A stretch of DNA of 53,976 nt from Phytophthora quininea (GCA_011947345.1 JAAVTG010000625.1:1-53976), one strand, 5' to 3'. Positions 1-10,114 are shown, numbered from the stretch's first letter. The notes: generated from the letters alone by a model not told the origin. A program made the numbers and translations.

Positions 1-205
1 TTGGCAATCACAACTTGTATATTATCACACACAGGGCTCCATCCACTACCTGCTCTCGGATCGACAAATAAATACACAGTGGAGATGGCTGTCGATGCTT
101 CCAGCCGGCGCCTCCATCTGCTGCTTCCATGATACGCTTCCTTTCCTCTGCGATCACATGAAGCGCGCTCCTCTGGGCTCCGTTGGTAGCCCGCTCGTGC
201 GGGTC

Positions 206-1285
206 TCAGATGAAGGAGAAGAAGAGCGCCTCGTTGGGCTTCTCCCACCGAAAGGCCTTGGCGAACACCAGCAGCGGGTTGGGTGTGCGCAGACGACAGT
301 ACTGCAGGGCGAAGCCGACGCACGGGTTGGCGGCCACGGCCTTGACCAGCAGGTACAGCAGCGAGTACAGCAGCATCTTGCGCAAGTAGTCCAGGCGCAG
401 CATTCCGAGGTGGCGTGTCTGCAGTTCGCGATGGCAGGTGGAAGACGGTGTGGCAGTCTTGCTCGAGACGGTCAGCGTCTGCATGACGAGTCCAGTTGTC
501 TTGGTCCAAGTGAGCTCTTGTTCGCGATTGTCGTTGTGCCGTGGAAACCCAGCGCGAAGATAGCCAAGGGATAGTCGAACCATTTTCGAACGGGCTTCAT
601 CATGGCACGCGTCGAGCGTCTTTGTCGCTATAGTGGACCCGAGTCGCGTACACTTGAAGTGGCAATGTATCGTCAACGGCGACAGCCCGGCGCGTCAGAT
701 CCAGAGTACCGCTGGGCAGTGCTAGGCGTGCGGTGGTGGTTGGCCTGCGCGGATCGCCATGGCCAACAGGAACGCGGAACCAGTTGACTCAACCAAAACT
801 CGTTCAATTTCCTTCGCCTTGCGGACAATGCGAGTTGCTCATTTCCGTGAGGAGTTTTATCGACGTGGAGAAGTACAATCAAAGTTTGCTGTCCTGAAGA
901 TAACCTAAATGCTGCAGACTCCTTGGGTCTGAGCTGCTCATTCTCGTGAGCGCAGCATCTTGGACGGCAGAAGCATGCTTATTGACGATTACGGAGAGTT
1001 AGATGGCTTCAGTAGTTGGAGGGACTGGTTGTCGTGATTGGCAAACAGGACTCGCTTGGCAGCGCTGCTGCTGGGCGTGGCTGCACCAGGTGCAATGATT
1101 AATAGCTAGGCGATCCCCAGATGCGCCGCACCAACCTTCAAAGCTCCAATCAAGTTTCGAGTGCCAGTTCATTTTCCACTCTGCAATTTCTTTTCTAACG
1201 CGCAACTCGACGTCCACGACCCGCCATGCGTCTGAGCTTCATTTTTGCAGGTGCCATCGCCACTTTCCAGTACAATAACCGGGAG
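206..1285 (-). pseudogene. 3' part of host gene interrupted by gypsy element; hypothetical protein
   Basis: Manual translation of the minus strand gives protein-like sequence through most of this stretch, in blocks that change frame every 60-150 bases. Blocks include DVELRVRKEIAEWKMNW (about 1150-1205), AAKRVLFANHDNQSLQLL (about 1020-1070), LTRRAVAVDDTLPLQVYA (about 640-700) and a C-terminal block with a hydrophobic MLLYSLLYLLVKAVAANP segment ending with a TGA stop at 206-208. Each block joins the next if one base is missing. I do not recognise the family. The upstream edge abuts the CCCT target duplication of the gypsy element. Coding sequence on the same strand resumes beyond the other LTR at 7884, so this is probably the 3' end of the PX-domain gene. 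That linkage is inference. An intergenic explanation is unlikely because the blocks are long and follow each other in order. Confidence 0.45.
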
Positions 1286-1289
1286 CCCT

Positions 1290-1441
1290 GTTTAACAGTT
1301 CTTCGGGAGGGCGGCGAATTGAAGAGTGCCGTCCCCCAGCAGTTCAAGCAGATGGAGGCCACTTGGCCTCCACAACTGCTCTACGTCTGCTGTGTCTATT
1401 ATTTAACCTATCTAATAAAACCTCTCAATATTTCCCATACA
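1290..1441 (-). repeat. 3' LTR of gypsy element
   Basis: This 152-bp direct repeat matches 7732-7883. The two copies differ at one G run (GGG here, GGGG there) and one C run (CCCCC here, CCCC there). The flank at 1286-1289 is CCCT, matching the base run after the other LTR. Confidence 0.92.
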
Positions 1442-1571
1442 CTCACCCACCTCCTAAGAACGCGAGGACGCCTTGCCCTGAAAGTCGTTGCTGTCTGCAC
1501 TTCAGTCCTCAATTTGAGTTGTTGCTGACGTTGTCCGCTGGCGTGGTGGTGCATTCCCCCTTCAGAGCACA

Positions 1572-2813
1572 ATGGCAGTGGTTTCTCTTGACTTGGACTT
1601 GGTCGACTTGCCTTCGTCCCTGTTGCTCGACGATGAACTGTTACCGACTTCGAAGTCGTTCCACCTCCTTCACCACAGCTCCAGGGGCCGTACCAAGTCT
1701 CCGACATGCCCCTGGACTTCGACTTCGACCTTGAGTTCCTCGACGCGCTGATGTTGCCGGCTCAAGGTGGAGCCATCTCGCCGGACGGCTCCACGGTTGA
1801 CGACATGGTCGTGTCAGAGCTGTCGCCCGACCTGCTCAACCCCAGCGTCGTAGAGATCGTTGATGACGAGTCGGAAGACGACGTCCCAGCACCGCCAAAA
1901 CGACGGCGTCTCACCGTTGCTCCTGATTCCGATGATGAGAGCGACATGGACGCGCTTTCATCTCCGGCTTCGCGTGCTGCTCGAACCAACGAAATGGCTA
2001 CATCTCCATGTGATGCCGCAGCGTCTACCCCCACTGCCGTCGTCCATACAATGCCGCTTCCGCCTGCACCTGCTCGACATCCAAGCACAAATCAATCGCT
2101 ACGATCCTAGCGCACCTTGGGATCCTGACGCGACTTGTGACTTCCAGTATCTCTTGGACCGGGACGGCGACGCTCCCAACCGGTCGTACCTGGTCTTGTG
2201 GAAGACCCAGGACCTCCAACTCTCTTACGTGTGGGAGGAGGAGCTGGAGGCGTTCGGCGACCTGCGCGCTCGTGTCGATGCTTGGGTGGAGGCGGGTCGG
2301 CCCTCCTCCTTTGTCCGTTTTGCGGAGGAACGCTTCGGCGGGGCGACTGCATCCACCACTGGTCGCTGTTTCCTCGAGGCGCTTCGTGCGGCGAGCGTTT
2401 GGCTCGGAGATCTTGACTTGGTCACGGAGGAACACTGGGCGCAATTTGAGGTGGTCCACACCCGAGATATGCGACATGGTGTGAAACGTCAGGACAAAGC
2501 GGCCTTCTTTAAGTTTCTCCAAAGTCGTAAAGTCGCGCTCGATTTTAAGTTGCTCTTCAAGTCGCGCGTCACAGGTTCGATCACTTCCACGGAGCAACTT
2601 CAAGATTTTGCTTGTGAGGAGCTGGAAGCTGGCTGCTACTTGGTCTGCGCTGGTGAGGCGCTGGTGGACCACTGCTTTCTCTTGGTTGTTGGTACCGACG
2701 GCAAGCTTCTCATTTCTGACAACTCCGATGACTTGGGCTCTTTGGAGCCTCTGGAGCATATCCAGTGGATCCGATATGTTCGGTACATCCATCGTATCGC
2801 GAAAGCTCCATGA
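1572..2813 (+). CDS. Antisense ORF of gypsy element: chromo-like and cysteine-protease-like protein
   Basis: This gene runs opposite to gag-pol, between the 3' LTR and the pol stop, and converges on pol with an 11-base gap. The start at 1572 (MAVVSLDLDLVDLPSS) joins the block from 1706 through one missing base near 1645. A second frame change (or a short intron) lies near 2000-2090. The N-terminal third is acidic, with EIVDDESEDD and a likely nuclear signal PKRRRL. Next comes SYLVLWKTQDLQLSYVWEEE, which resembles a chromodomain core. The C-terminal half has GRCFLEALRAA, then DHCFLLVV, then LLISDNSDD, the Cys-His-Asp/Asn order of papain-fold proteases such as OTU or C39. The protease and chromo calls are inference from motifs. 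The long open frame (1860-2813) supports real coding. It could act as a regulator or a deubiquitinase-like factor of the element. Confidence 0.6.
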
Positions 2814-2824
2814 ATAGTACATTT

Positions 2825-5800
2825 TCATCTGCTTTTGCGCCGTCGCTTTGATCGTCGCTTTTCTTCAAACTCGGCAATCAGGTCGGGAATTTGACCAAGG
2901 TTCTCGATCGGTTCCCAAGTGGGTTTCCCCTCACCCACCCACTCCACAAGGAATTGGGTGTGTTTCCGCCGAACCCGTTTCCCAAGCAAGCGTTGAACCA
3001 GTTGTCCAATGCTACCGTCAGCCAAGACAACTTCGTGGGGACGCGATAACCTCGATGGTTGTTTGTATGGCTTCAGCGACCCAGTATTGAACACGGGATG
3101 AAGTCTGTTCCCTGCCTGGATGTTCAGCTCGTACGCGTGATTGTGCACTTTGCGAACGACTGAATACGGCCCAATCCATTTCGGGCCAAACTTCGAAGAT
3201 GCTGGAAGACCCGTGTGCTTGGTGTCCAGGTTTCGCGTGCTCAAGTATACTTGATCTCCCACGCGGAACTCTTGTTCTTTGCGGTTGCGGTCATACACAT
3301 CTTTCATCCGGTCTTGAGCTCGGGCGAGCGCTTCACGACAGCGTAGCAGAATAGAAGCTTGATGATCGTGGAAATCGACACCTCGTCGACTAGCTGGCAC
3401 GCCGGAGAGCTTTTCAGCGGCAAGCTGCAACGGGTTCAAGGGGATGTATCCCAGATCGGCTTCAAACGGTGCCATCTTCGTGCTTGAGTTGACTGTCGAG
3501 TTTACAGCAAACTCTGCGTTGGCAAGGTGATCGTCCCAGTCATCTTGCATTGGTCCCACGAAGCACCGAAGATATTCCTCAAGTGTACGATTCATCCGCT
3601 CTGTTTGGCCATCTCCTTGAGCGCGGTGAGCAACAGTCATGCTTAGCTTCGTACCCACCGACTTGAAGACGTACTGCCAGAAATTTGACACGAACTTCCT
3701 ATCTCGATCAGACACGATATTTGTTGGCATACCATGGAGCTTCCAGACATGGTTGATGAAGAGTCGGGCTACGCCTTCTGCGGTGACAGTCTTCGTCGTC
3801 GGCACAAAATGACATCTTTTTGTCAATCGGTCGACCACAACCCAGATTGAATCGACCTTGTTCTTTGTCTGCGGCAAGTCTGTGATGAAATCCATTGAGA
3901 TGGATCTCCATCGTTCGTCAGGGATGCGGAGTGGCTCTAGCAGACCTGGTGGCTTCGTTAGCCGAGGTTTGTTCCGTCGGCATGGTTCACAGTCTGCAAT
4001 AAACTTCTGGATCGACGCCAACATCTTCGACCAGTACCAGCGTCGTGCAAGTGTCAGGTAAGTGCGTTCCGCACCGGGATGGCCTGCATAGTTGGAATCA
4101 TGACACTCGCTGATGATGGCGTACCTCAACTTCACTTCGTTGGGTACGACAACGCGTGGAACCTCGTCAGCTGGTGTCTGATACCAAAGCAATCCATTGC
4201 CTTCGGTGAAGCATCGATACTTCTTCCGGTGTTGACGCTCAGATTTTGCTCTCAAGTTAGCTGTGCGTCGCTTGATCGTAGCGAGTATCGCTTGGATTTC
4301 CCGATCCTTGATATATGCCGCCTTGATCTTCTTGATCAACTCGCTGTCCGTCGTGACTTCACTGATCTCCATCGTGAATGACGTATCGTCAAAGCTGGTA
4401 ACACTGAGATCGTGGAAATACTTCGTCTCTGGTTGCAAGTCTGGTTTTCGACTCAGGGCGTCGGCGATTCCGTTCTTCGCTCCAGGAAGATACGTAAATG
4501 TCGGTTGATATTCTGCTAGGATATCATACCAGCGAGCTAGACGGCGATTTGCCATCTTTTGTGTGAACAACCCCTCGAGACTTTTATGATCAGTCTCGAC
4601 AATTGGAGACTTGTCTAGACAGTAGATTCTGAACGCTGCTAGCGCATGCACGATAGCTAGCAATTCTTGCTGCTGGGTCGGATAGTTTAGTTCCGCCGAC
4701 TTCATCTTCCGACTGGTGTACGCAATTGGGCGTTCAACACCGTCTACGACTTGGAACAGGACTCCACCAACAGCAAACTTGCTGGCGTCTGTACGCAGAT
4801 GCATTGGCTGATTGAAGTCAGGCAGATGCAACACAGGAGGGTCGCACAAACGTCGCTTCAACTCCTTGAAGTTCTTCAACTGCTCCTTGTCGAAATGAAT
4901 TTTCGCGTTGCGCTTGTTCTGCTTCTTGAGTAGCGTGAACATGGTAGCCGTCAGCGAGGCATACTCCGGACAAAAACGCTGGACGTAGCCAGTGAGTCCC
5001 AAGAAACTGTGAAGCTCCTCTTGAGTCCTTGGTACCGGCCAGTCCTTGATGGTTTGCACTTTGTCGGGATCCATGCGCACGCCGTCTCGGCCTACAAAGT
5101 CACCGAGACACGGAATCTCTGGGGCGCAGAACACACACTTGGATAGCTTGACGTACAGCTTGTTGTTCCGCAAGATATCCAACGTCTTGCGTAAAGCCCC
5201 CAAGTGCTCGTTGACGTCTTGAGACTTCGTAAAGATGTAGATGTCGTCGTAAAACGACCTCGTTTGCTTCAAGCCTCGAAACAGCTTGGACGTCAATCTG
5301 TGCATCGTTGCAGGTGCATTGCAGACTCCCATGGGAAGTACCAAGTACTCCCAGAGACCGTTCGGTGCCTGGAATGCTGTGAACTTGATATCTTCTTCGC
5401 GCATTCGAACTTGATAGTACGCCGACATCAGGTCCATCGTCGAGTAGTAGTATGCTCCAGCCATGTCGTCCAGGATATCTTCCTTTCTCGTCATCGGAAT
5501 GCTCTGACGAATTGTGTTCGAGTTGAGATATCGGTAGTCGTGGACAATACGCCATCCGACGGGCTTCCGCACACAGAATGTTGGAGCCGCATGTGGACTG
5601 ATGCTTGGCCTGATGAGCTTCTTCTCGATCATGTCTTCTACCCAGCGAACGATTTCACGTTGCTGCTCCGGCGATTGACGCCACTGATGTCGATACATCG
5701 CGAGGTTCGGGTCCCTGACGTCGATCCGGTGCTCGATCTCGCGCTTCTCGGGTAAACCTTCAGGGAGTTCGGGGCGAAACACGGTATCCTTGTACTCCTT

Positions 5801-6607
5801 CAGTAGATCGTAGGCAGGGTTCGCTCGAAACGTTTCCCAGTCAGTGTCCAGGTAACGTTGAGCCTTGGCACTGCCAACATTATCAGGTTGGTCGCGTCGC
5901 TGCAACGAGCTTGCGACGCGCTTGATTGTCTCGTTCGATAGAACCAGCATAAAATCAGGTTCATCTTGGTTCTTTGTCTTGATTCTCAGGAACTTTCTCA
6001 GCTTCTTCCGCGTGATGAACTTAGTTTCCACGCCAGCTGCGTCGACAACACCCATCGTGAACATCTTCTCCACGGCGCTGCTCTTTACCCCTGCACGGCT
6101 CTCAGCTGTGCTTTTATCCGCAGACGACCGCTTGTTGCTTCCCGCTGCCGAGCCTCTACCAACTGGCTCGCGGTCCAGTTGCTCGCGAGCAACTCTTGGG
6201 TGTCCACTCTGCGCAGATTCACGGGCAACTTCAACCATAGGCTTCACATCCGTTTCCAGCGCGGCGCCTCTACAGGAATCAGGTCTTTTCGCCGACAGGC
6301 CTTTCGCCCCGGCAGATCTCCGAGACCCAGAGGCAATCGCCGGTCCGCCTTCCTCGATCGACCCGATGGTCTCACTTGTCCGCTCCGCTCGCAAAGTCTT
6401 CTTTGTTCCTTCAATCCTTCGACTACTCCAATCAATCAGGGGTTGTACGTCCTCGAAGAATGGTACCCCCAGGATGCAGTCGAACTCGTCAGGAATAGCG
6501 TAGATGACAGCAACACATTTGTATGCTTCATCCACTCCTGGTACCTTGATAGTCAGAGCTATTAGCTCCAACTCCGTCTCGACAATCTGGTTGTCTCCAA
6601 GCTTCAC
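2825..6607 (-). CDS. pol: Gypsy pol: protease C-terminal part, RT, RNase H, integrase, chromodomain
   Basis: The 1260-codon frame opens with the end of a retropepsin (ILGVPFFEDVQPLIDW). It continues with reverse transcriptase (STMDLMSAYYQVRM, catalytic FYDDIYIF), RNase H (RTDASKFAVGGVL, QELLAIVHAL, VETDHKSL) and integrase. The integrase has a zinc-binding HHCC region, MDF, SDRD and GQTERMNR, giving the D,D,E triad. The C-terminus is a chromodomain (FLVEWVGEGKPTWEP) and a basic tail. This makes it a chromovirus, a group whose chromodomain is thought to steer integration to marked chromatin. The catalytic set is intact. The frame is entered by a +1 change from the protease frame near 6630. The first Met is not a meaningful start. 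Confidence 0.92.
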   Translation of the reverse strand: MKLGDNQIVETELELIALTIKVPGVDEAYKCVAVIYAIPDEFDCILGVPFFEDVQPLIDWSSRRIEGTKKTLRAERTSETIGSIEEGGPAIASGSRRSAGAKGLSAKRPDSCRGAALETDVKPMVEVARESAQSGHPRVAREQLDREPVGRGSAAGSNKRSSADKSTAESRAGVKSSAVEKMFTMGVVDAAGVETKFITRKKLRKFLRIKTKNQDEPDFMLVLSNETIKRVASSLQRRDQPDNVGSAKAQRYLDTDWETFRANPAYDLLKEYKDTVFRPELPEGLPEKREIEHRIDVRDPNLAMYRHQWRQSPEQQREIVRWVEDMIEKKLIRPSISPHAAPTFCVRKPVGWRIVHDYRYLNSNTIRQSIPMTRKEDILDDMAGAYYYSTMDLMSAYYQVRMREEDIKFTAFQAPNGLWEYLVLPMGVCNAPATMHRLTSKLFRGLKQTRSFYDDIYIFTKSQDVNEHLGALRKTLDILRNNKLYVKLSKCVFCAPEIPCLGDFVGRDGVRMDPDKVQTIKDWPVPRTQEELHSFLGLTGYVQRFCPEYASLTATMFTLLKKQNKRNAKIHFDKEQLKNFKELKRRLCDPPVLHLPDFNQPMHLRTDASKFAVGGVLFQVVDGVERPIAYTSRKMKSAELNYPTQQQELLAIVHALAAFRIYCLDKSPIVETDHKSLEGLFTQKMANRRLARWYDILAEYQPTFTYLPGAKNGIADALSRKPDLQPETKYFHDLSVTSFDDTSFTMEISEVTTDSELIKKIKAAYIKDREIQAILATIKRRTANLRAKSERQHRKKYRCFTEGNGLLWYQTPADEVPRVVVPNEVKLRYAIISECHDSNYAGHPGAERTYLTLARRWYWSKMLASIQKFIADCEPCRRNKPRLTKPPGLLEPLRIPDERWRSISMDFITDLPQTKNKVDSIWVVVDRLTKRCHFVPTTKTVTAEGVARLFINHVWKLHGMPTNIVSDRDRKFVSNFWQYVFKSVGTKLSMTVAHRAQGDGQTERMNRTLEEYLRCFVGPMQDDWDDHLANAEFAVNSTVNSSTKMAPFEADLGYIPLNPLQLAAEKLSGVPASRRGVDFHDHQASILLRCREALARAQDRMKDVYDRNRKEQEFRVGDQVYLSTRNLDTKHTGLPASSKFGPKWIGPYSVVRKVHNHAYELNIQAGNRLHPVFNTGSLKPYKQPSRLSRPHEVVLADGSIGQLVQRLLGKRVRRKHTQFLVEWVGEGKPTWEPIENLGQIPDLIAEFEEKRRSKRRRKSR

Positions 6608-6914
6608 ACGGATATTCTTCTCTTGGAACTTCGTAGTTGAGCTTGTTTTCCTCGACCCAACGCTTCGACACGTAGATTGTAGTAGCTCCGCTGTCTAGCA
6701 GCATACTTGACGTCGAGATGTTCTTGTTACCGGCACTGATCTCCCCATGGATAGAGAACAGTGGACGTGACTTGTAGACGAGAGGGTTTTCACACAGAAC
6801 ATTGATGCTGACATTGTCCACCTTTAATGCTCTGGTTACACTCTTGACCACGACAGGACCCTCATTCACTGACGTGGTTTGTCGTTTCCCTGCTCGCCTT
6901 GCAGCTTCTTCCAC
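6528..6914 (-). CDS. pro: Gypsy aspartic protease, N-terminal part
   Basis: This frame holds the protease active site SSMLLDSGATTIYVSKRW. It overlaps the pol frame, and the protease is completed only if the reading frame moves by +1 at about 6625-6632 (GTT CCA to GTT [C] CAA). The overlap with the gag frame upstream also needs a frame change near 6870. The shift may be programmed frameshifting, but single-base indels are so common in this window that an assembly error is at least as likely. Confidence 0.75.
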   Translation of the reverse strand: MEEAARRAGKRQTTSVNEGPVVVKSVTRALKVDNVSINVLCENPLVYKSRPLFSIHGEISAGNKNISTSSMLLDSGATTIYVSKRWVEENKLNYEVPREEYPCEAWRQPDCRDGVGANSSDYQGTRSG

Positions 6915-7722
6915 GCGAAGCAGTCGGCCCTAATGTGACCGGGCTTGTTGCAGTGGAAACAAGTGCGGGTTTCACCGCCCTTAGCTTTCGTCTTGGGCTT
7001 GGCCTTGAAGCGGCCTTTTCCTCGGAAAGGTTTGCTTTGGCGCTGTCCTCCTCGATTGGAGTCCTTGCCAGCCGACGGTTTCTTCTTGTCGGAGCGATCT
7101 TGGCGCACGCGAGCTTCGTCGACGAAATGTGTCACTTCGTACTTGACCGCGAGGTCCATCGCGGCGCTCAGCGTTGCCGGGTTCTCCAACTTGACATAGG
7201 CGCGGGTGCGGGGCTTGAGTCCGTTGGCGTAGTTCAGGACTTGGTCTAACTCGCTCATGCCCTCGACACGGAAGATGAGTGCGCTGTACTCTCCATTGTA
7301 CGACTCGATGTCGGCTGTCTGCTTGAGCTGCAGAAGCTTCTCGCGCAGTGCAGCTTGGTAGTTCGACGACTCGAAGTGTTGGAGCACATGCTCACGGAAA
7401 TTCCCCACGTGTGCTCCTCGCTTCTTGTAGCTGATGACCAGTGCAGGAACCACCCCGACGCAGGCTTCTCCATCGCCGACCCGGCGATCCCTGGCAGTCG
7501 TGCGCTTGCATCTTCGACTTGGATGCCGTTGATGCGGCAGGCGTTCTCGATCTGGAACAGCCATTCCCGCACATCCTCGCCCCTCTTGCCTGTGAACTTG
7601 GGCAAGCTGCTTGGGACCTTGGAGCGATCGGCCATCGCCTGATTGAGGCGGGCGATCTCGGCGCGGAGTTGCGCATTGGTGGGAGGCATGGGCTTCTTGA
7701 ACTCAGGGGCTGGGACCAACAA
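6866..7722 (-). CDS. gag: Gypsy gag (one frameshift)
   Basis: This is the nucleocapsid/capsid precursor. The first block (7722 to about 7412) contains LPKFTGKRGEDVREWLFQIE, typical of gypsy capsid. It changes frame at the G run near 7407-7411, where one missing base joins EEHTWG to NFREHVLQHFESSNYQ. The second block runs to a stop at 6866 and includes a basic linker and a single CCHC zinc knuckle CFHCNKPGHIRADC. The likely start is the Met at 7722 or the one at about 7690, close behind the 5' LTR and primer site. Confidence 0.85.
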
Positions 7723-7731
7723 GTGCTACCA

Positions 7732-7883
7732 GTTTAACAGTTCTTCGGGGAGGGCGGCGAATTGAAGAGTGCCGTCCCCAGCAGTTCAAGCAGATGGAGG
7801 CCACTTGGCCTCCACAACTGCTCTACGTCTGCTGTGTCTATTATTTAACCTATCTAATAAAACCTCTCAATATTTCCCATACA
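7732..7883 (-). repeat. 5' LTR of gypsy element
   Basis: This is the second LTR copy. On the minus strand it starts TGTATGGGAA and ends CTGTTAAAC, followed with no spacer by TGGTAGCA, the complement of an initiator-Met tRNA 3' end. It should hold the promoter for gag-pol. Confidence 0.92.
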
Positions 7884-8030
7884 CCCTGGCTCGAAGATGC
7901 TGAAGAATGGGCTGAACGCAGGCAAGCATCCGTCGCAGCTGAATGACATCAGCGATAAAACTGTTAGTCTCTACACGAAGCTGTTCAACCTCGAGTGCGT
8001 TGGTTTAACATTTCCAGCGCGACGACGTTC
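7884..8030 (-). pseudogene. Coiled-coil exon of the interrupted host gene
   Basis: The minus strand right beside the gypsy element reads ALEVEQLRVETNSFIADVIQ and then LRRMLACVQPILQHLRAR, a helical, heptad-like segment. It continues in frame across the joined target site into the sequence at 1285. An in-frame TAA near 7999 or a splice acceptor (TTTAG at about 8040) marks its upstream edge. The exon structure is not settled. Confidence 0.4.
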
Positions 8031-8479
8031 TTTCCAGGCGCTAAACCCCGAAAATGATTTCTTTTGCTTTCCGATTGTTGCCTAACTTTTCAACACTTCC
8101 AAATGTCGGATTCGCTCACACTCTCACCGATTCGCGCAACTCGTTCCCCACGAGCAACCAACTCAGGATACCATCGACTTCCTTGTCGATTAAAAATGGA
8201 TGCGGTTACCGCCAAAACCTGCTGATACCATTTCCAACAGCAAAAACATGGCGGAGTCTCGCACTTTACTCCTATCACAGGACACGTCCATTTCGAGATT
8301 GCCACAGTCGGGGGAATTCGGTTTGGCCATCCCCGCTGGCCGCGCTTTTTGATCAAGGACTTCTTCTGACTCCTCTTGTAATCAATCTCCATTCTTGGGA
8401 TTTAACGTGTGCGTGTCCACCTAAAAGCAACGAAAGGGCTTGCCAACTAGAAGAACACAATAGCCTACAGTAGCGGACT

Positions 8480-8615
8480 TGCTATCGACTCTACATGTTG
8501 AGGCCTCCTTGCTGGTCAGCAGCTGCACAGTCAGGAACAAGAGGTACGTCCGTTCGGCCGGGTCCTGCCAGTTGCGATAGCCCTCCTTAAAGAAGTCGTG
8601 CGGGCTCCAAACAAA
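8480..8615 (-). pseudogene. Probable internal exon of the interrupted host gene
   Basis: The minus strand encodes WSPHDFFKEGYRNWQDPA followed by ERTYLLFLTVQLLTSKEAS. It has no start codon and is bounded by stops, as expected of an internal exon. It lies between the PX exon and the coiled-coil exon on the same strand. The family is not recognised. The stretch 8040-8480 shows nothing else I can support and may be intronic. Confidence 0.4.
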
Positions 8616-8837
8616 ACTACTGCCATTTCATGTTCCACTTTGCAACGACACTCCAATACTGTTCAAGACGCATCCGTCATAACCTTGTTCTTGCTGTTGC
8701 TTTGGCGCTTTCGTCGGCTAGCGGTGGCCTTGACTCGGTGTTGAAAGATCAAATATTAGAACGAGTTCGGCATGCTGAATATTAGTAGGACCGTTTAGTA
8801 CTCATCGAAAGGCGAATTCAAGGGATTAAAAGGTGCG

Positions 8838-10114
8838 TCATGTTTCGCGATAAATAGTGGTCAACCTCAGTGCACCAATGCAGCGGCTTATAAGATAAAC
8901 TCGCTGCTTACTGCGCCAATGCCGCGACGGAGCTATGTCGTTCCGGGAATCCAAACGATATCCTTTAAAACCAACGCTGCCTCCAATGCTTTCACGTCGC
9001 GTCTTGGTAAACTGCTCACTGTGTCGCTGCACCTCTCTGTGCATTGAAATACTGCGAGAGAAGTTTGTCTTGGCGTACGTCTTGGTCTGAGTGTCCACCT
9101 CGAAGAAGTTGGCGATCAGCGCCAGGATGCTGCACCCTCTCAACCGGCAGCTCTGCAGCTCCTGTGACTTGCAAAGGTTCAGTCTCATGGCCAGTTTGAG
9201 GAAGAACGTCTCGAGGTCTTCGGCTCGTGTTTGCAGCTTGTGCTGCGTCATCAGCAGGTGCTTCTTGGGAATTTGTCCTGCTCGAAGCCTGCCAGGAAAT
9301 GGCAGTGCTCGGTGCAGTTGGTCTTGTTACTGCAGTCAGTAAGACACGTGCTCAGCTCCGTCCAGAGCTCGCGGATCTCGCTGTAGCGCTTGGCCACGTG
9401 CCAGCGAGTGTGGCTGCAGGTCACTTGGAGCAGGTAGAGCCAAGTGCCGTCGGCAGTGAGTCGCAGCTCGCCCACTTTGACTTGAAGGGTGGTGAGGTCG
9501 GCGGGGTTCTTGGTCGATAGCGTGGCAGAGTCCATGGAGACGGTCTTGGCTCGGGTGGTGGCGGCCATTGATGCAGTGCAGCCACTTGTGCAGGATCGAG
9601 CAAATTGCGGAATGAAGAGAGGGACATGCACAAGTCGCACATGAACTGCAAGTTGGTAGTCGGTCGAAATATGCAGAAAAAGGACGGTATCGGCGCCGTG
9701 ATTGGCGGAAATGCACGCGCGCCCATTCATCGCTGAACCGTTATGACGCGTTGCAGTGGTCGATGGGCAAGCCATTCCGGCGTAAAATGTATCAACCGCA
9801 GCGATCCAGGCCGGCGGCAACGGCGTAGCCAGCGATCCCTGGATATATACGACGGCAGCGCTCGGTCCTCCATCGTCCCGCAGGCTTCTGTTGACGAGTG
9901 TCCCAGTCGGGGACGCACCAGGTGGCCAGGGAGCCATCAGCTGCGGCGCTTGTGTAAGGACGCCGCTGCTTTCTTGTCTAGAGCGTCCTGGTCTTTCTGA
10001 GCACGCGGCAGGCTGCTTCGGTTCGGTGTGGACTCTTCTCCTTGCCTTGCTGGCGTAGCCGCACTCGAAGCACTCGTGTTGACAGAGTAACTTCGACTTG
10101 GCAGGAGACTGCAC
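8838..10114 (-). pseudogene. PX-domain protein, 5' part of interrupted gene
   Basis: The block 10114-9251 ends in a PX-like fold: VKVGELRLTADGTWLYLLQV, then TRWHVAKRYSEIRELWTEL, then FEQDKFP. The PX domain is completed in another frame by KKHLLMTQHKLQTRAEDLE and TFFLKLAMRLNL. One missing base at the run near 9267-9269 joins the two parts. PX domains bind phosphoinositides on endosomal membranes. After SILALIANFFEV (about 9090) the reading loses character, suggesting an intron. Upstream, 9937-10389 has low-complexity Ser/Ala-rich reading in yet another frame that probably belongs to the N-terminus. The gene seems to run on to 206 through the gypsy insertion. This linkage is inference from strand, order and continuity. 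Confidence 0.55.

Larger units (their letters stand above)
1290..7883 (-). mobile_element. Ty3/gypsy (chromovirus) LTR retrotransposon, complete
   Basis: The element reads on the minus strand. It has two 152-bp LTRs, a primer binding site TGGTAGCA directly after the 5' LTR (7724-7731), gag with a CCHC knuckle, an aspartic protease (DSGAT), RT, RNase H, integrase and a C-terminal chromodomain, and a purine tract AGGAGGTGGGTGAG at 1442-1455 just before the 3' LTR. A four-base target duplication CCCT lies at 1286-1289 and 7884-7887. The LTR begins TGT and ends AAC, not CA. This end is fixed by both the target duplication and the primer site. The two LTRs differ only by two one-base homopolymer indels, so the insertion is recent or the indels are assembly errors. 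It appears to sit inside a host gene, in the sense orientation. The unusual cargo is an antisense gene between pol and the 3' LTR. Confidence 0.93.

Noticed and set aside
1226..1290. Plus-strand MRLSFIFAGAIATFQ start resembling an RXLR-effector signal peptide
   Set aside because: It runs straight into the gypsy LTR, has no RXLR downstream in either flank, and the same bases fit the minus-strand coding blocks of the interrupted gene.
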